From: a virus
IMG/VR virus record: IMGVR_UViG_3300032242_002920
Span: 1 to 64,000 of that record
Reading direction: 5' to 3' (one strand)
DNA length: 64,000 bases
Part shown: positions 39,506-48,260 of the stretch, piece by piece
Layout: every line of letters begins with the position of its first letter
Numbering within the stretch: position 1 is the stretch's first letter
Translations under genes and position numbers: made by a program
The notes under the pieces: generated by a model
Databases searched by the model: none
Told to the model about the DNA's origin: nothing
What the model saw: the letters and a program-made list of their open reading frames with translations, nothing else

Positions 39506-39961
39506 ATGGCAAATATTACAAAATACTTAGAAAAAGCACTTCTTGCGCAAAGCGTTGGCGTTACCAACCCTACTAATAATAATAATTTTTCTGTTAGCGG
39601 TACTTACGCAGCTTTGTTTACAACATCTCCAACTGCTGATTATACCAGCACATATCCAGATGGGGTTGAGGTATCAAATAGTATTGGTTCTCCGGTTTAC
39701 ACAAGGCAAGCAATTACTTGGGGTACGGCTATGAATAATGTAGACCAGACTAATTCTTCTAAAATTCAAAACACCAATTCAATTGTATGGACTGCAAGTG
39801 GCAATTGGGGCACAGTTACTACTATCGGCATTTTTGATAATTCCAATGTTGGATCTGGTAACCTCCTTTGGTTTGGACCGCTTTCAGCAAGTGCAACATT
39901 GGGATCAAGCGGTGACACATTAACATTGTCATCTGGAACCTTAACCTTGACCCTTGCATAA
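39506..39961 (+). CDS. Small virion protein, 151 aa
   Basis: Ser/Thr/Gly/Asn-rich beta-like protein with the phage structural pattern ALFTTSPTADYTSTYPDGVEV, VYTRQAITWG, IVWTASGNWGTVTTIGIFDNS and a TLTLSSGTLTLTLA end. It is similar in style to small baseplate or fibre-type proteins. A longer in-frame reading from 39356 lies inside the previous gene and is rejected. The gene is between two connector candidates, so a neck or collar role is possible. Confidence 0.6.
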   Translation: MANITKYLEKALLAQSVGVTNPTNNNNFSVSGTYAALFTTSPTADYTSTYPDGVEVSNSIGSPVYTRQAITWGTAMNNVDQTNSSKIQNTNSIVWTASGNWGTVTTIGIFDNSNVGSGNLLWFGPLSASATLGSSGDTLTLSSGTLTLTLA

Positions 39962-39970
39962 GGGGTTAAG

Positions 39971-40759
39971 GTGGCTAATTACACCCCAACATCACTTTTA
40001 AGCTCAACCGCAGCGTTGGCTTCTTCTTATGGACTTGCTACTAAAGTTCATAATAATTTGCTATATGCTACTAAATATGTAGGCGAAGAAAACGCTCCGC
40101 AAGATATTAAACGTCTTCGTCGTCAAGTGCATGACATGATGCGTCGTATGGGTCAACCAGTTATTATTAAAAAAATGTTGACCATTAAAGATGTTGAATT
40201 AAATTATGCGATGAGGTCGCCAAATTACGATTCAATTTATGGTCAATCTAGAAATAATGACAATCTTGCTTGGGGCGCAGGATTTGTATCAAAAGAACTT
40301 TCAGAAGATGAATGGATTAATCCCTCAACAGGGGAAATTATTCGATCAGATTATGCTCCCGATTCAAGTTGGCCAAATGCTCCAAAATATCGCGGATTTG
40401 GTCCTAGCATCGTTACCTATCTTATTGAGCCTGATACTCCCCAAGATTACTTTACATTAACCCCTACGGGCGCGATGATTCAAGTGCAGAATGCAGATGT
40501 TACAATGGCGTGGTTTCCTAAAGTAAATGACAATGATCTTATCATTAATGTTGAATTAGACGATTACGGTCATGTTGTTAGCTCCGGACGTAGATATCAG
40601 GCTAAAATGACAAATCCTGTCACAATTCGAGGATTAGATCGTAAGGGTCGCAAAGAATACGAAGGAGATCTTGGTAATAGACACATGGTAAATCAAATGT
40701 ATCAAATGTCCTTGCTTCCTGAAAATCATGTTCTTAATAATGTGGAGATTGATCGATGA
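39971..40759 (+). CDS. Putative neck/head-completion protein, 262 aa
   Basis: Begins with GTG after AAGGGGTTAAG. The product is an ordinary mixed alpha/beta protein (RLRRQVHDMMRRMGQPVIIKKMLTIKDVEL..., later VTMAWFPKVNDNDLIINVELDDYGHVV). It overlaps the next gene by ATGA. Position and length fit a head-closure or neck protein. No diagnostic motif. Confidence 0.5.
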   Translation: MANYTPTSLLSSTAALASSYGLATKVHNNLLYATKYVGEENAPQDIKRLRRQVHDMMRRMGQPVIIKKMLTIKDVELNYAMRSPNYDSIYGQSRNNDNLAWGAGFVSKELSEDEWINPSTGEIIRSDYAPDSSWPNAPKYRGFGPSIVTYLIEPDTPQDYFTLTPTGAMIQVQNADVTMAWFPKVNDNDLIINVELDDYGHVVSSGRRYQAKMTNPVTIRGLDRKGRKEYEGDLGNRHMVNQMYQMSLLPENHVLNNVEIDR

Positions 40760-41418
40760 ATTATTTGCCTGAAAAAACAATTAGGTACAAGACTTATATT
40801 AAAACTGCTTTGGTTGAATCCCTTAGACCCGTTTTTAATCAGCATGTTGATCAAAAATTGCAAGATACTAAAGTCACAATTGATTTTCCTAAGGAGCGCC
40901 AATCGTTTCCATCTGTTGTTGTTAGATTTTATGAAAAAGAAATTTTTAATGCAGGAGTTGGTCACAAAGAGCAAGTTGTTAACGAAGATGGTCAAGTTTT
41001 AAATTTTAAACATTATTTTTACAAAGGAGATATTGAACTAGGTATTTATACTTTATCCGCCTTAGATAGGGACTTAGTTGCAGATACTTTGGTACAAACT
41101 ATTGCAATGGGAGACCTGTCTTCGTACACCAATCAATTTTTTAACAGAATTTATCCACCTAACTCAGACGAATTTCCTGACTCAATCGGACATTTTATTA
41201 ATATAAACAGTGATAAGATTACTGGATTTGGAGAAACTCAAACTTCCGTTCCGTGGGATTCGGAAGACGATTTAGTTTACAACATTTCTTATCGAGTAGA
41301 AGTATTTGGAGAATTCTATAGTCTTCCCCCAGATTTACCGTATTCATATGTTACGGATGTCAAATTGTATCCATTCATTACCGGAGTGGACACATCTTCA
41401 ACAGACAACCCAACATAA
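40756..41418 (+). CDS. Putative tail-completion (terminator) protein, 220 aa
   Basis: Just before the sheath, where tail terminator genes usually sit. The N-terminal helix KTALVESLRPVFNQHVDQKLQDTKVTIDFPKERQSFPSVVVRFYEKEI, followed by strands and LSALDRDLVADTLVQTIAMG, resembles the alpha/beta layout of tail terminator proteins. The ATGA overlap couples it to the preceding gene. Confidence 0.55.
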   Translation: MNYLPEKTIRYKTYIKTALVESLRPVFNQHVDQKLQDTKVTIDFPKERQSFPSVVVRFYEKEIFNAGVGHKEQVVNEDGQVLNFKHYFYKGDIELGIYTLSALDRDLVADTLVQTIAMGDLSSYTNQFFNRIYPPNSDEFPDSIGHFININSDKITGFGETQTSVPWDSEDDLVYNISYRVEVFGEFYSLPPDLPYSYVTDVKLYPFITGVDTSSTDNPT

Positions 41419-41444
41419 ACCTTCTTTATTGTATTTCGCTAACT

Positions 41445-41450
41445 TATAAT
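41445..41450 (+). promoter_or_regulatory. TATAAT box upstream of the sheath gene
   Basis: TATAAT lies 17 bases before the ATG at 41468, leaving a short leader with GAAAGA as a weak ribosome-binding site. No good -35 box is visible. It plausibly starts the sheath-tube transcript. Confidence 0.45.
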
Positions 41451-41467
41451 TTTTGAAAGATATTTAT

Positions 41468-43918
41468 ATGGCCAGAACTTACGACAGACCACCCGGTGTA
41501 AAAGTCACCGAAGTTGCATCTACCAGCGTTGATCCGCTAATTGCCACTCCCGACCTTCTTTGCTTAGTTGGTCCCGCATCAGGAACTATTCAAAAGCAAG
41601 AATTAGTTGGTCCCCTAACTTATGTAACCGTCACCGGTGTAAGCTCTACTGCTGGCAGCAGTACGATTACTGTTACCGGTGGAGCATCTAACCTTTCAGT
41701 AGGGATGCTAGTAGAAAATGCTACCACCCCCGCTAATACAACTAGTCCCTTTGCACCAAATACGACTATTACAAATGTAAGCGGTAGCACAGTTACTTTA
41801 AGTCAAAACGCACTTGCAACCATTTCAAACGCCACAATCACTTGCGGCGTTCCAGTTAAATTTAATAACATTGGTACTACCGACGTACTTACTTTGTCAA
41901 GTGTAACTGCGGTTGCCGACCCGGATTCGACTCAAGCGCCCACTGGATATTCTTCAGCTAGCGGTTATTACAATAACATTGGTACCAGCACATATGGCGT
42001 CGCCAATTTGCAATTTGGATCATATTATTTTAATCCAACAAATCACACAATTGCTCCTAGGGCAGTTATTGCTAAAGCTGCTTTAAAGGCCGATGTTACG
42101 TCAAGTAGCACGACAATTACAGCAATTGGTGATCCAGATCAATTTTGTTCAAGCGGAACGATTATCATTAATGATTCTACAAATGGATCAGAGCAAATTT
42201 CTTATACCGGAATTACTACCCCAGCCGATGAATACCAAACAATTACTCTTTTAAACGCTACCGGCGGAACTTTTACTCTTAGCTTCAATGGCGTCACAAT
42301 TGCAACTCCCCTTAATTCTACTGCAAGTTCAAGTGATGTTCAATCGGCACTAGCCGGATTGTCTACCATTGGTGGTACTGGTAACGTAAGCGTTTCCGGA
42401 TCTAATGGTGGCCCTTATCGGGTTGAATTCAAAGGCAACTTTGCTGGTACAAACGTTCCATCTATTGTTGCAAATGGAGCCGCTCTTACAGGAACCAGTC
42501 CAACAATTACGGTAGCCGTAGCAACTTCCGGGGACAACAGCGAATTTGATTTCACAGGGTGCACAAGAGGAATTAATTCAACAAATGCCGTTGGTCACTC
42601 AGCAGATACCGGCACAAACACTTCAATCCAACAGGGTTTGGCGGTTCCAAGCGGAAGGTCCGTATTTGTTACATACAATTATACTCCGGCTAATTATTAT
42701 CAACCATATCTTATTGATGGCGCTACAACAAGCGACATTGAAAGTCGTTTTGGTCAAGCTGTTTCAAGCACCGATGGTGTGACAGTTATTTCACCACTTT
42801 CGCTTGCTGCTAAAATTGCAATTGAAAACGGTGCCAATCGATTCATCCTTCAACCATTGTTTTATTCGCCCGACACGGATGATGTCATGGCAAATAGGCA
42901 GGCTCCAACTAATGCTCAATCAGTTCTTGCAGATACATGGGCCAAGGTATTCAAAGGACTAAGAAGCCAAAGAAATATTGGCGTAATTGTTCCAATTCTT
43001 GGGCAAACTGCATCTTATACATATGGATCAGATGGAACTACAACTCCGGCAGATTTGACATCAACTGCCGATGCATTGCAAATTAACGTTGCAAAGAAAC
43101 TTCAAGAGCATATTGCATTTGTTGATCAAAATAATCAACAGTACACAATTGGTATTTTTGGCGAAGATTCGACTCAGGCCACAACTGCTCATAATTATGC
43201 TGATCGAGTTACCGTTCTCTTTAATCACATTAAACAACTTCAAACTTATGTAAGCAATAATACTTCCTACAATGAGCGCATGGTATTTATTGCTCAAACC
43301 AAGTTTAGTAAACCATCACTTACCGGCGGAACTACACCAATGTATCTTGGCGGTCAGTATGCCGCAGCAGCTATTGGCGGAATGCTCGTATCTCGCTCAG
43401 TTGCAACGCCTTTAACAAGAAAGGCCCTCGGTTCATTTTCAACTGTTGAAGATCTTAGAACTGATAAGAATAAAACGGAAGATTCTGGCCTTGGATTCTT
43501 GGTTATTGAACAAAAGAGGGATGGCACCATTCAGGTTCGTCATTCGCTTACTACAGATGTTACCAGTGTTGCCAAATCTGAACTTTCGGTTGTTAGGGCT
43601 AAATACTTTATGCTTAATTCTTTGGTTAACACCATTGATACTCAAATTATTGGCAAGATGGTTGCGGACGATGCTGCGCCTATTACAATTCAGACAACAA
43701 TTTCAAATGCCCTTAGAACTCTTCAAGAGGATGGAAATATCGTTGGATTTAGCGGAGTACAGGCAACTCCAAAATCAACGGATCCAACAATTATTGAAGT
43801 ACGATTTAATTATCGCCCAGCATTCCCAATCAACTACATTAATATCGCCTTTACAGTTGACTTAACTACTGGGGCCACATCAGTTACAACTGCGGACCAA
43901 GCTAACTTAGGAGCATAA
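41468..43918 (+). CDS. Tail sheath protein with nested inserted modules, 816 aa
   Basis: Start at ATG 41468 (MARTYDRPPGVKVTEV); an in-frame TTG at 41453 is less likely. The contractile sheath core is split: residues 1-50 and about 395-816, the latter with the C-terminal sheath pattern (YNERMVFIAQTKFSKPSL, YLGGQYAAAAIGGMLVSRSVATPLTRKALGS, DGTIQVRHSLTTDVTSV). Between them are a SVGMLVENATTP module (51-128), a GTIIINDSTNGSEQISYTG module (about 205-385), and within that an unrelated ATGGTFTLSFNGVTIATPL... module (about 255-355). The inserted domains should face outward on the tail surface. Confidence 0.88.
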   Translation: MARTYDRPPGVKVTEVASTSVDPLIATPDLLCLVGPASGTIQKQELVGPLTYVTVTGVSSTAGSSTITVTGGASNLSVGMLVENATTPANTTSPFAPNTTITNVSGSTVTLSQNALATISNATITCGVPVKFNNIGTTDVLTLSSVTAVADPDSTQAPTGYSSASGYYNNIGTSTYGVANLQFGSYYFNPTNHTIAPRAVIAKAALKADVTSSSTTITAIGDPDQFCSSGTIIINDSTNGSEQISYTGITTPADEYQTITLLNATGGTFTLSFNGVTIATPLNSTASSSDVQSALAGLSTIGGTGNVSVSGSNGGPYRVEFKGNFAGTNVPSIVANGAALTGTSPTITVAVATSGDNSEFDFTGCTRGINSTNAVGHSADTGTNTSIQQGLAVPSGRSVFVTYNYTPANYYQPYLIDGATTSDIESRFGQAVSSTDGVTVISPLSLAAKIAIENGANRFILQPLFYSPDTDDVMANRQAPTNAQSVLADTWAKVFKGLRSQRNIGVIVPILGQTASYTYGSDGTTTPADLTSTADALQINVAKKLQEHIAFVDQNNQQYTIGIFGEDSTQATTAHNYADRVTVLFNHIKQLQTYVSNNTSYNERMVFIAQTKFSKPSLTGGTTPMYLGGQYAAAAIGGMLVSRSVATPLTRKALGSFSTVEDLRTDKNKTEDSGLGFLVIEQKRDGTIQVRHSLTTDVTSVAKSELSVVRAKYFMLNSLVNTIDTQIIGKMVADDAAPITIQTTISNALRTLQEDGNIVGFSGVQATPKSTDPTIIEVRFNYRPAFPINYINIAFTVDLTTGATSVTTADQANLGA

Positions 43919-43921
43919 TAA

Positions 43922-44542
43922 ATGGCAGGAGATCTTAACGGAGCGCAAAATCGCGCAAGAGTAGGCGGCTCTGGTTTTACCGTCTTTACATGGGGTAATA
44001 AACCAATCCTTTTTGCTCGTCAGATTTCGCATCAGTCACCAATGCCCGTTGGCGCTGGTACCGTGCCAATTCATCCAATGGATGAGCCATATCCAGTTGA
44101 GCTTATTACACCTCAGGCCGCTTCAATGGGCACCCTTGTACTTGAGCTTTACGAACTTTATGGCGCACAAGTTTGGGAGCGTCTTGCTGACTATCTTGGT
44201 GGAGACGTTAGGGCCACTGGTACCGGTAGAGGTCCAGTAGACATTGTAGGCATCTTTCAAGCAGTTGCTAATACTCCAGACCCAATTCGCATTGTCAAGT
44301 ACGTCAAGCCACCACAAATTCGCGGCAAGAAAATGGCTCCTTACACAGAGGAATATCACAACTGCGTGATTTCTCAGGTAATGGACGGCGAAACAATTGA
44401 AGTTGGTACGATGGAAGTCATCAAACAACTTACTGTTAATTACACTTACATGACTCGTGGCGGCCAGAATAAGGTTGTCGATGGTTCTAAGTCTAAGAAC
44501 CTTGGCGGAGTATCTAACTCCGTTACTACGTCGTTTGTGTGA
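43922..44542 (+). CDS. Tail tube protein
   Basis: The 206 residues lie directly after the sheath, the usual order. The pattern RVGGSGFTVFTWGNKPILFARQISHQSPMPVGAGTVPIHPMDEPYPVELITPQAASMGTLVLELYELYG, with a later VISQVMDGETIEVGTMEVIKQLTVNYTYMTRGGQ, fits the beta-barrel tube subunit of contractile phages. AGGAG within the end of the sheath gene serves as the ribosome-binding site. The tube is built around the tape measure and pushed through the wall when the sheath contracts. Confidence 0.8.
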   Translation: MAGDLNGAQNRARVGGSGFTVFTWGNKPILFARQISHQSPMPVGAGTVPIHPMDEPYPVELITPQAASMGTLVLELYELYGAQVWERLADYLGGDVRATGTGRGPVDIVGIFQAVANTPDPIRIVKYVKPPQIRGKKMAPYTEEYHNCVISQVMDGETIEVGTMEVIKQLTVNYTYMTRGGQNKVVDGSKSKNLGGVSNSVTTSFV

Positions 44543-44551
44543 TTTACGCTC

Positions 44552-44586
44552 TATAATTTATAGAAAAGTTTCCAGATTATTCTGGA
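44552..44586 (+). promoter_or_regulatory. TATAAT box and leader hairpin before the chaperone gene
   Basis: TATAAT (44552-44557) is followed by a 6-bp hairpin, TCCAGA (44571-44576) and TCTGGA (44581-44586) around TTAT. A good Shine-Dalgarno AAGGAG (44593-44598) stands 8 bases before ATG 44607. The hairpin has no T-tract, so it is more likely a leader or attenuation element than a terminator. Confidence 0.45.
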
Positions 44587-44606
44587 TCAGTTAAGGAGCG
44601 TCTTAT

Positions 44607-45131
44607 ATGGTAGAGGAAAACGTTGATCGTTTCCCTGATGAAGTTGTACAGGATGTAGATGGTTTACTATGGTTAGGTTTCCTTGAAGAAACCGTTGAGT
44701 TTTGTGGTCACGAATTTGTTATTCGTACACTTAAACTTGAAGATGAAATGCTTGCTGGCCTAGCAACTAAAGATTATAAAGATTCCGTTTCTCAAGGTAA
44801 GGCTTGGGTTGCGGCTCAGGTCGGAATGGCTCTTGTTTCTGTTGATGGAGATGAAAGTTTTTGTCCTCAAGCTAGTCCAAATAAAACAGATTATGCACGA
44901 GCTAGATTCAAGTATGTTACCAGCAATTGGTATGAACCTACAATTAATTACATTTATGTTAAGTATCTCGAATTGTTAGAACGACAAGAAGCAGTACTGA
45001 GAGAAATGGAAAATTTATCTCAAGAGGGTCGGATTTCGTATATGGCCTCGCCCGACTCTTCGACAAAGAAGGCAGATTCAATGCCGGAGGCAGCAATCAT
45101 GGAGTTTCTGGAGGACGAGGACGAGGATTAA
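44607..45131 (+). CDS. Tail assembly chaperone (G-like), 174 aa
   Basis: Located between the tube and the tape measure, the classical place of the tail assembly chaperones. The protein is acidic, with a TFVIRTLK-like strand-helix start (ETVEFCGHEFVIRTLKLEDEMLAGLATKDYKD) and a helical middle. Near its end an in-phase slippery heptamer (45011-45017) allows -1 frameshifting into the frame that runs to 45373. Both forms are expected to bind the tape measure before tube polymerisation. Confidence 0.75.
   Translation: MVEENVDRFPDEVVQDVDGLLWLGFLEETVEFCGHEFVIRTLKLEDEMLAGLATKDYKDSVSQGKAWVAAQVGMALVSVDGDESFCPQASPNKTDYARARFKYVTSNWYEPTINYIYVKYLELLERQEAVLREMENLSQEGRISYMASPDSSTKKADSMPEAAIMEFLEDEDED
45011..45017 (+). 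other. Programmed -1 frameshift site AAATTTA
   Basis: The heptamer AAATTTA is in exact register (A AAT TTA, codons GAA AAT TTA). The -1 frame is open from 44963 to the stop at 45371-45373. Slippage would give ENL then ISRGSDFVYGLARLFDKEG and a 255-aa fusion. The same heptamer works in retroviral gag-pol shifting. Obvious strong downstream structure was not identified by eye. Confidence 0.75.
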
Positions 45132-45160
45132 ACGCCGTTCAAAGGAGACTTTTAGTTTAT

Positions 45161-45373
45161 ATGCTTGAAAGAGATTCTGAAAGAGAGCAAAAAATTAGAG
45201 AAGATGATTTTAAATCTCTTGTATTTGCTAATAATCCAGATCTTTATCAATCAATTTATGGTGAAGATTCAGAAGTTATTGACGAGGAAAGCCTTGAACA
45301 CGTCATTCCAGACTCAGATCAAGATTTTAATAAATTAATGCGTGAGCTTCAACAACTTGGAGTGATTGAATAA
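45161..45373 (+). CDS. C-terminal part of the chaperone fusion (T-like), 70 aa if independent
   Basis: Alone, this is a 70-aa acidic helical protein (ERDSEREQKIREDDFKSLVFANNPDLYQ, then a Glu/Asp-rich end). It is read in the -1 frame of the preceding gene, and the open frame continues upstream without a stop, encoding an ordinary sequence (GGRGRGLNAVQRRLLVYMLERD). I therefore take it as the frameshift extension rather than a separate gene. The ATG at 45161 has AAGGAG 13 bases upstream, so a separate start cannot be excluded. Confidence 0.7.
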   Translation: MLERDSEREQKIREDDFKSLVFANNPDLYQSIYGEDSEVIDEESLEHVIPDSDQDFNKLMRELQQLGVIE

Positions 45374-45375
45374 TT

Positions 45376-45693
45376 TTAAGAAAAAATCTCATCTATAATT
45401 TTATTAATTCTAGCCTGACGCTCTTCTTCAAGTTCTTGACGCACTTTGGCTCTAAGAGCTTCCAAGTCTTCGGGGTTAGTAGGAGTTGGCGGGCCTCCCG
45501 CTGGAACATTAAAAATTGCGTCGGGCAGAGAGATAAGAAAAAATTCAACTATTGCCCAAAAAATTCCAACTGGAATTACGATTGGAGCAAGCAAAATAGC
45601 TTGCCAAATCGTCAGTTCGTTAAAAAGCCCAAATGCTCCGGCTGCTTTGCGATATTCGTATTCTAGATTTCCCATAGTTAGAGATACTACCAT
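45376..45693 (-). CDS. Minus-strand membrane protein with coiled-coil tail, 105 aa
   Basis: A hydrophobic block near 28-54 (TIWQAILLAPIVIPVGIFWAIVEFFLI) is followed by a Pro-rich turn and a charged helix (DLEALRAKVRQELEEERQARINKIIDEIF). The minus reading gives a coherent membrane protein, and the plus frames there look like shadows. The upstream minus bases TATTATGATGCGGT abut the ATG, suggesting a leaderless start; another ATG is at 45675. It interrupts the plus-strand tail operon. A holin or inner-membrane factor is possible but unproven. Confidence 0.6.
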   Translation of the reverse strand: MVVSLTMGNLEYEYRKAAGAFGLFNELTIWQAILLAPIVIPVGIFWAIVEFFLISLPDAIFNVPAGGPPTPTNPEDLEALRAKVRQELEEERQARINKIIDEIFS

Positions 45694-45723
45694 ACCGCAT
45701 CATAATAATCAAGAGAATCTATA

Positions 45724-47487
45724 ATGCCTGAACAAAATCCAGAAAATCCCGGTTTTGATCCCACTATTTTGTCGGCTGCGGTTGCAGACGGCTTAGCTCG
45801 GGCAATGGAAAATCCTTCTGTTAAAGAAGCAATTGCCAAAATCATTGAGCATAAAGACAAAGGCGATTCAGGTCGCAACCTAAGTACGGCTGAAAAGGTT
45901 CAAAAAGCCGTTAGTACTAGTAGGCAAAGATTTACTGATGGCGACGAAAGACATACTAGTGGGGTCTCTTCTAGTGCCTCACGCGCCTCCAGAGGCCTTT
46001 TAGCGGGTCTTAGAGGCGAAAAGCTTTCAGAAGGGGAATACTACTCGGTTCCGCCCGGATTTGGAAATATGAGCGGTCGTATCACTGCTCAAAATGTTGC
46101 GCAAATGATCGCTAACAGACAGTACGCACGTATTGAAAATGCGGCACCCGGAAGCGCTGAACAGGAAGCGGCTATTCGTGGTTATAATAGGGCGTCTTAT
46201 TTTCAAAATGAATTAATTCCTATGGCCAAAGCTGGTCAGCAATTTTATAGACAATTTGCTCAACCAACGTATCGTAAAATGCAAGACATTTCGGCATACG
46301 GCGGAACTCAAATTACCGGTCCAGTAGGAGGCAACATTGGTACCTCTGGGTTTGGATTTAGAAATCCATTTAACGCAGCTTTTAGTCAAGGTTTAGGCAT
46401 TAAAATGCATCAAATGGGCGAGGCTTTGGCACCCGGACTAAATATGCAGCAAATGCAACAAATTGATAACACCTTATTTGGAATGGGATTTAATTTTAAT
46501 AATCCAAGATTTAGTCCTATGGAAAAAGCCTTAGAGAATATTACTCAATATAATCCTGCAATTGATACTGGGCTTGCTGGTCAAACTATGAATTATGCTG
46601 GTCGATATGGAACTACCGAAGATATTGCAAAATTAACTAGTACTATTGAAAATCTTGGCAAAGTGGCTGCTGGCAGTAACGTAAGTATTACTCAACTTCA
46701 ACAGCAGATTGTTTCTTACCAGCAAACTGCGGGTATGAGGGGCGGGCTTGCTACGCAATCGGGTCAGGCCGCCTCATATCTTGCAGAAAGATTTCCGGGA
46801 ATGGATCCAAGCATGTTTTCAAATCTTGCGGCCACTAATCCAATGGTTCAACAATATGCTATGAAAATGGGATATCAATCATATCAAGTTGGAGCAATGA
46901 ACGGTAAAGAATTGTCTCAAGCTACTATGGGCGGAATTGGCGACGCATGGAAGCAAATTACTGGTCGCGATATTATGCACCTTGACCCGCACTATCTTAA
47001 CACCAAAGAGGGAAGAAAAGCGCTGGGAACATTGCAGGGACTTTATGGTTTCAATGTCGATGCAAATCAGTTGCAAAATCTCATAAAAAATGAGAAAAAT
47101 AGACAGCGAGCGGATTCAGCATTGACTGAACTTGGCAACATTAAAACGCACAAATATAAATCTAGTCCGGGGCCACATTTTCACGATGCTAAAAAGTATC
47201 ACGATCCAGATCAAGCAGATTTATCAAGCGTTTCTCACGTACTTGCAACTGCTGGTTATAAAAAATCTGATATTGATAAAATTATGGATGATGTAACCGG
47301 ACCCGGAGGAACGCTCAAACAAGGTTGGCGAGATAAGATTCGACAAAAAATTGACCAACGTAGAACCGGGGATAAGCCTGCGAAAAATGATATTGACAGA
47401 ATGATCAAATCTTTGAATGATGCGGCCAATGCTGCCAAGGATTGGAAAAACAATAATCCAGATCCGCCAAGAAAGAATGGTGGTTGA
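45724..47487 (+). CDS. Tape measure protein, 587 aa
   Basis: Position after the chaperones, length, and a largely helical Gln/Met/Ala/Gly composition identify it (QNVAQMIANRQYARIENAAPG, MQQMQQIDNTLFGMGFNF, ITQLQQQIVSYQQTAGM). No clear membrane helix or enzyme domain is seen. By the usual rule of about 1.5 angstrom per residue it would set a tail of roughly 90 nm. The C-terminus is Lys/Asp-rich. AAGAGAAT lies upstream of the ATG. Confidence 0.75.
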   Translation: MPEQNPENPGFDPTILSAAVADGLARAMENPSVKEAIAKIIEHKDKGDSGRNLSTAEKVQKAVSTSRQRFTDGDERHTSGVSSSASRASRGLLAGLRGEKLSEGEYYSVPPGFGNMSGRITAQNVAQMIANRQYARIENAAPGSAEQEAAIRGYNRASYFQNELIPMAKAGQQFYRQFAQPTYRKMQDISAYGGTQITGPVGGNIGTSGFGFRNPFNAAFSQGLGIKMHQMGEALAPGLNMQQMQQIDNTLFGMGFNFNNPRFSPMEKALENITQYNPAIDTGLAGQTMNYAGRYGTTEDIAKLTSTIENLGKVAAGSNVSITQLQQQIVSYQQTAGMRGGLATQSGQAASYLAERFPGMDPSMFSNLAATNPMVQQYAMKMGYQSYQVGAMNGKELSQATMGGIGDAWKQITGRDIMHLDPHYLNTKEGRKALGTLQGLYGFNVDANQLQNLIKNEKNRQRADSALTELGNIKTHKYKSSPGPHFHDAKKYHDPDQADLSSVSHVLATAGYKKSDIDKIMDDVTGPGGTLKQGWRDKIRQKIDQRRTGDKPAKNDIDRMIKSLNDAANAAKDWKNNNPDPPRKNGG

Positions 47488-47489
47488 TT

Positions 47490-48260
47490 ATGGCTGGATC
47501 TAAAGATAAAATTGTTTTTTCTCATCCCGCTTTAAGTGATGATTTGACCGTTGATGTCAATCCAGATTCCATTACTTGGTCTTATGGATTAAACACTCAA
47601 AATTATCCAACATTCGGTGGAGAAGTTGTTCAAATTCTTTCAATGTTTATTGAGGACATGACTATCACCGGTACAGTTGGTTCGTATGCAAAAATGGAAA
47701 AAATTTATAGTTGGTTTGTTGCTTATATGGAAAGGGCGACGCAAGGAAAAAGTCAGGCATACGATACAACTCCAGTCACGTTTTGGTACCCGACTCGTGG
47801 ATGGAAATTTTTAATTCAACCTAAAGCCGCCCCCGGCTTTAAATATGGCAAAGATGTTGTTGCTCCTACATGGTCGGTATCTGCCGCTGTTGTTGAATCT
47901 CCAGAAAGTTTTCAAAATACCTTGCAATCTACGGCTGAGGCTCAGGCTATGCAAGACCCTGAATTTAAACCATTTGGTACAGCTACTGCTCGTATTGGAT
48001 ACAGCGAATTTAATCCTTGGACAACACCAAATACTGGTAAGTCCTATAAGGAAGGTGCAACCAAAGAATATTATGCAGAATTAAGTGGTGCTAATGGCCC
48101 ATTTAATTCATTTATGAAATCTTGGCTTGGAGAAGGGTCGTCTGTTGCAGAAGCACTTGGAGCTAATTATTCTAAACCAGCATTTATGAATCCGGGTGCC
48201 GCCAAGGATGGCGCTCGTCGTCCTGATGGAACCACTCCCAAAACTCAAGGCGGTCAATAA
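47490..48260 (+). CDS. Baseplate-proximal tail protein, 256 aa
   Basis: Begins DKIVFSHPALSDDLTVDVNPDSITWSYGLNTQNYPTFGGEVVQILSMFIEDMTITGTVG, a tube-like strand pattern, with a later TPVTFWYPTRGWKFLIQPKAAPGFKYG. This fits a distal-tail or tube-initiator protein immediately after the tape measure. ATG 47490 is preferred to an in-frame TTG at 47484 that overlaps the previous stop. The Ser/Pro-rich C-terminus is probably flexible. Confidence 0.55.
   Translation: MAGSKDKIVFSHPALSDDLTVDVNPDSITWSYGLNTQNYPTFGGEVVQILSMFIEDMTITGTVGSYAKMEKIYSWFVAYMERATQGKSQAYDTTPVTFWYPTRGWKFLIQPKAAPGFKYGKDVVAPTWSVSAAVVESPESFQNTLQSTAEAQAMQDPEFKPFGTATARIGYSEFNPWTTPNTGKSYKEGATKEYYAELSGANGPFNSFMKSWLGEGSSVAEALGANYSKPAFMNPGAAKDGARRPDGTTPKTQGGQ

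Noticed and set aside
45446-45724. Plus-strand frame between the chaperone and tape measure genes
   Set aside because: The minus frame gives a coherent membrane protein with a coiled-coil; the plus product has no recognisable features.
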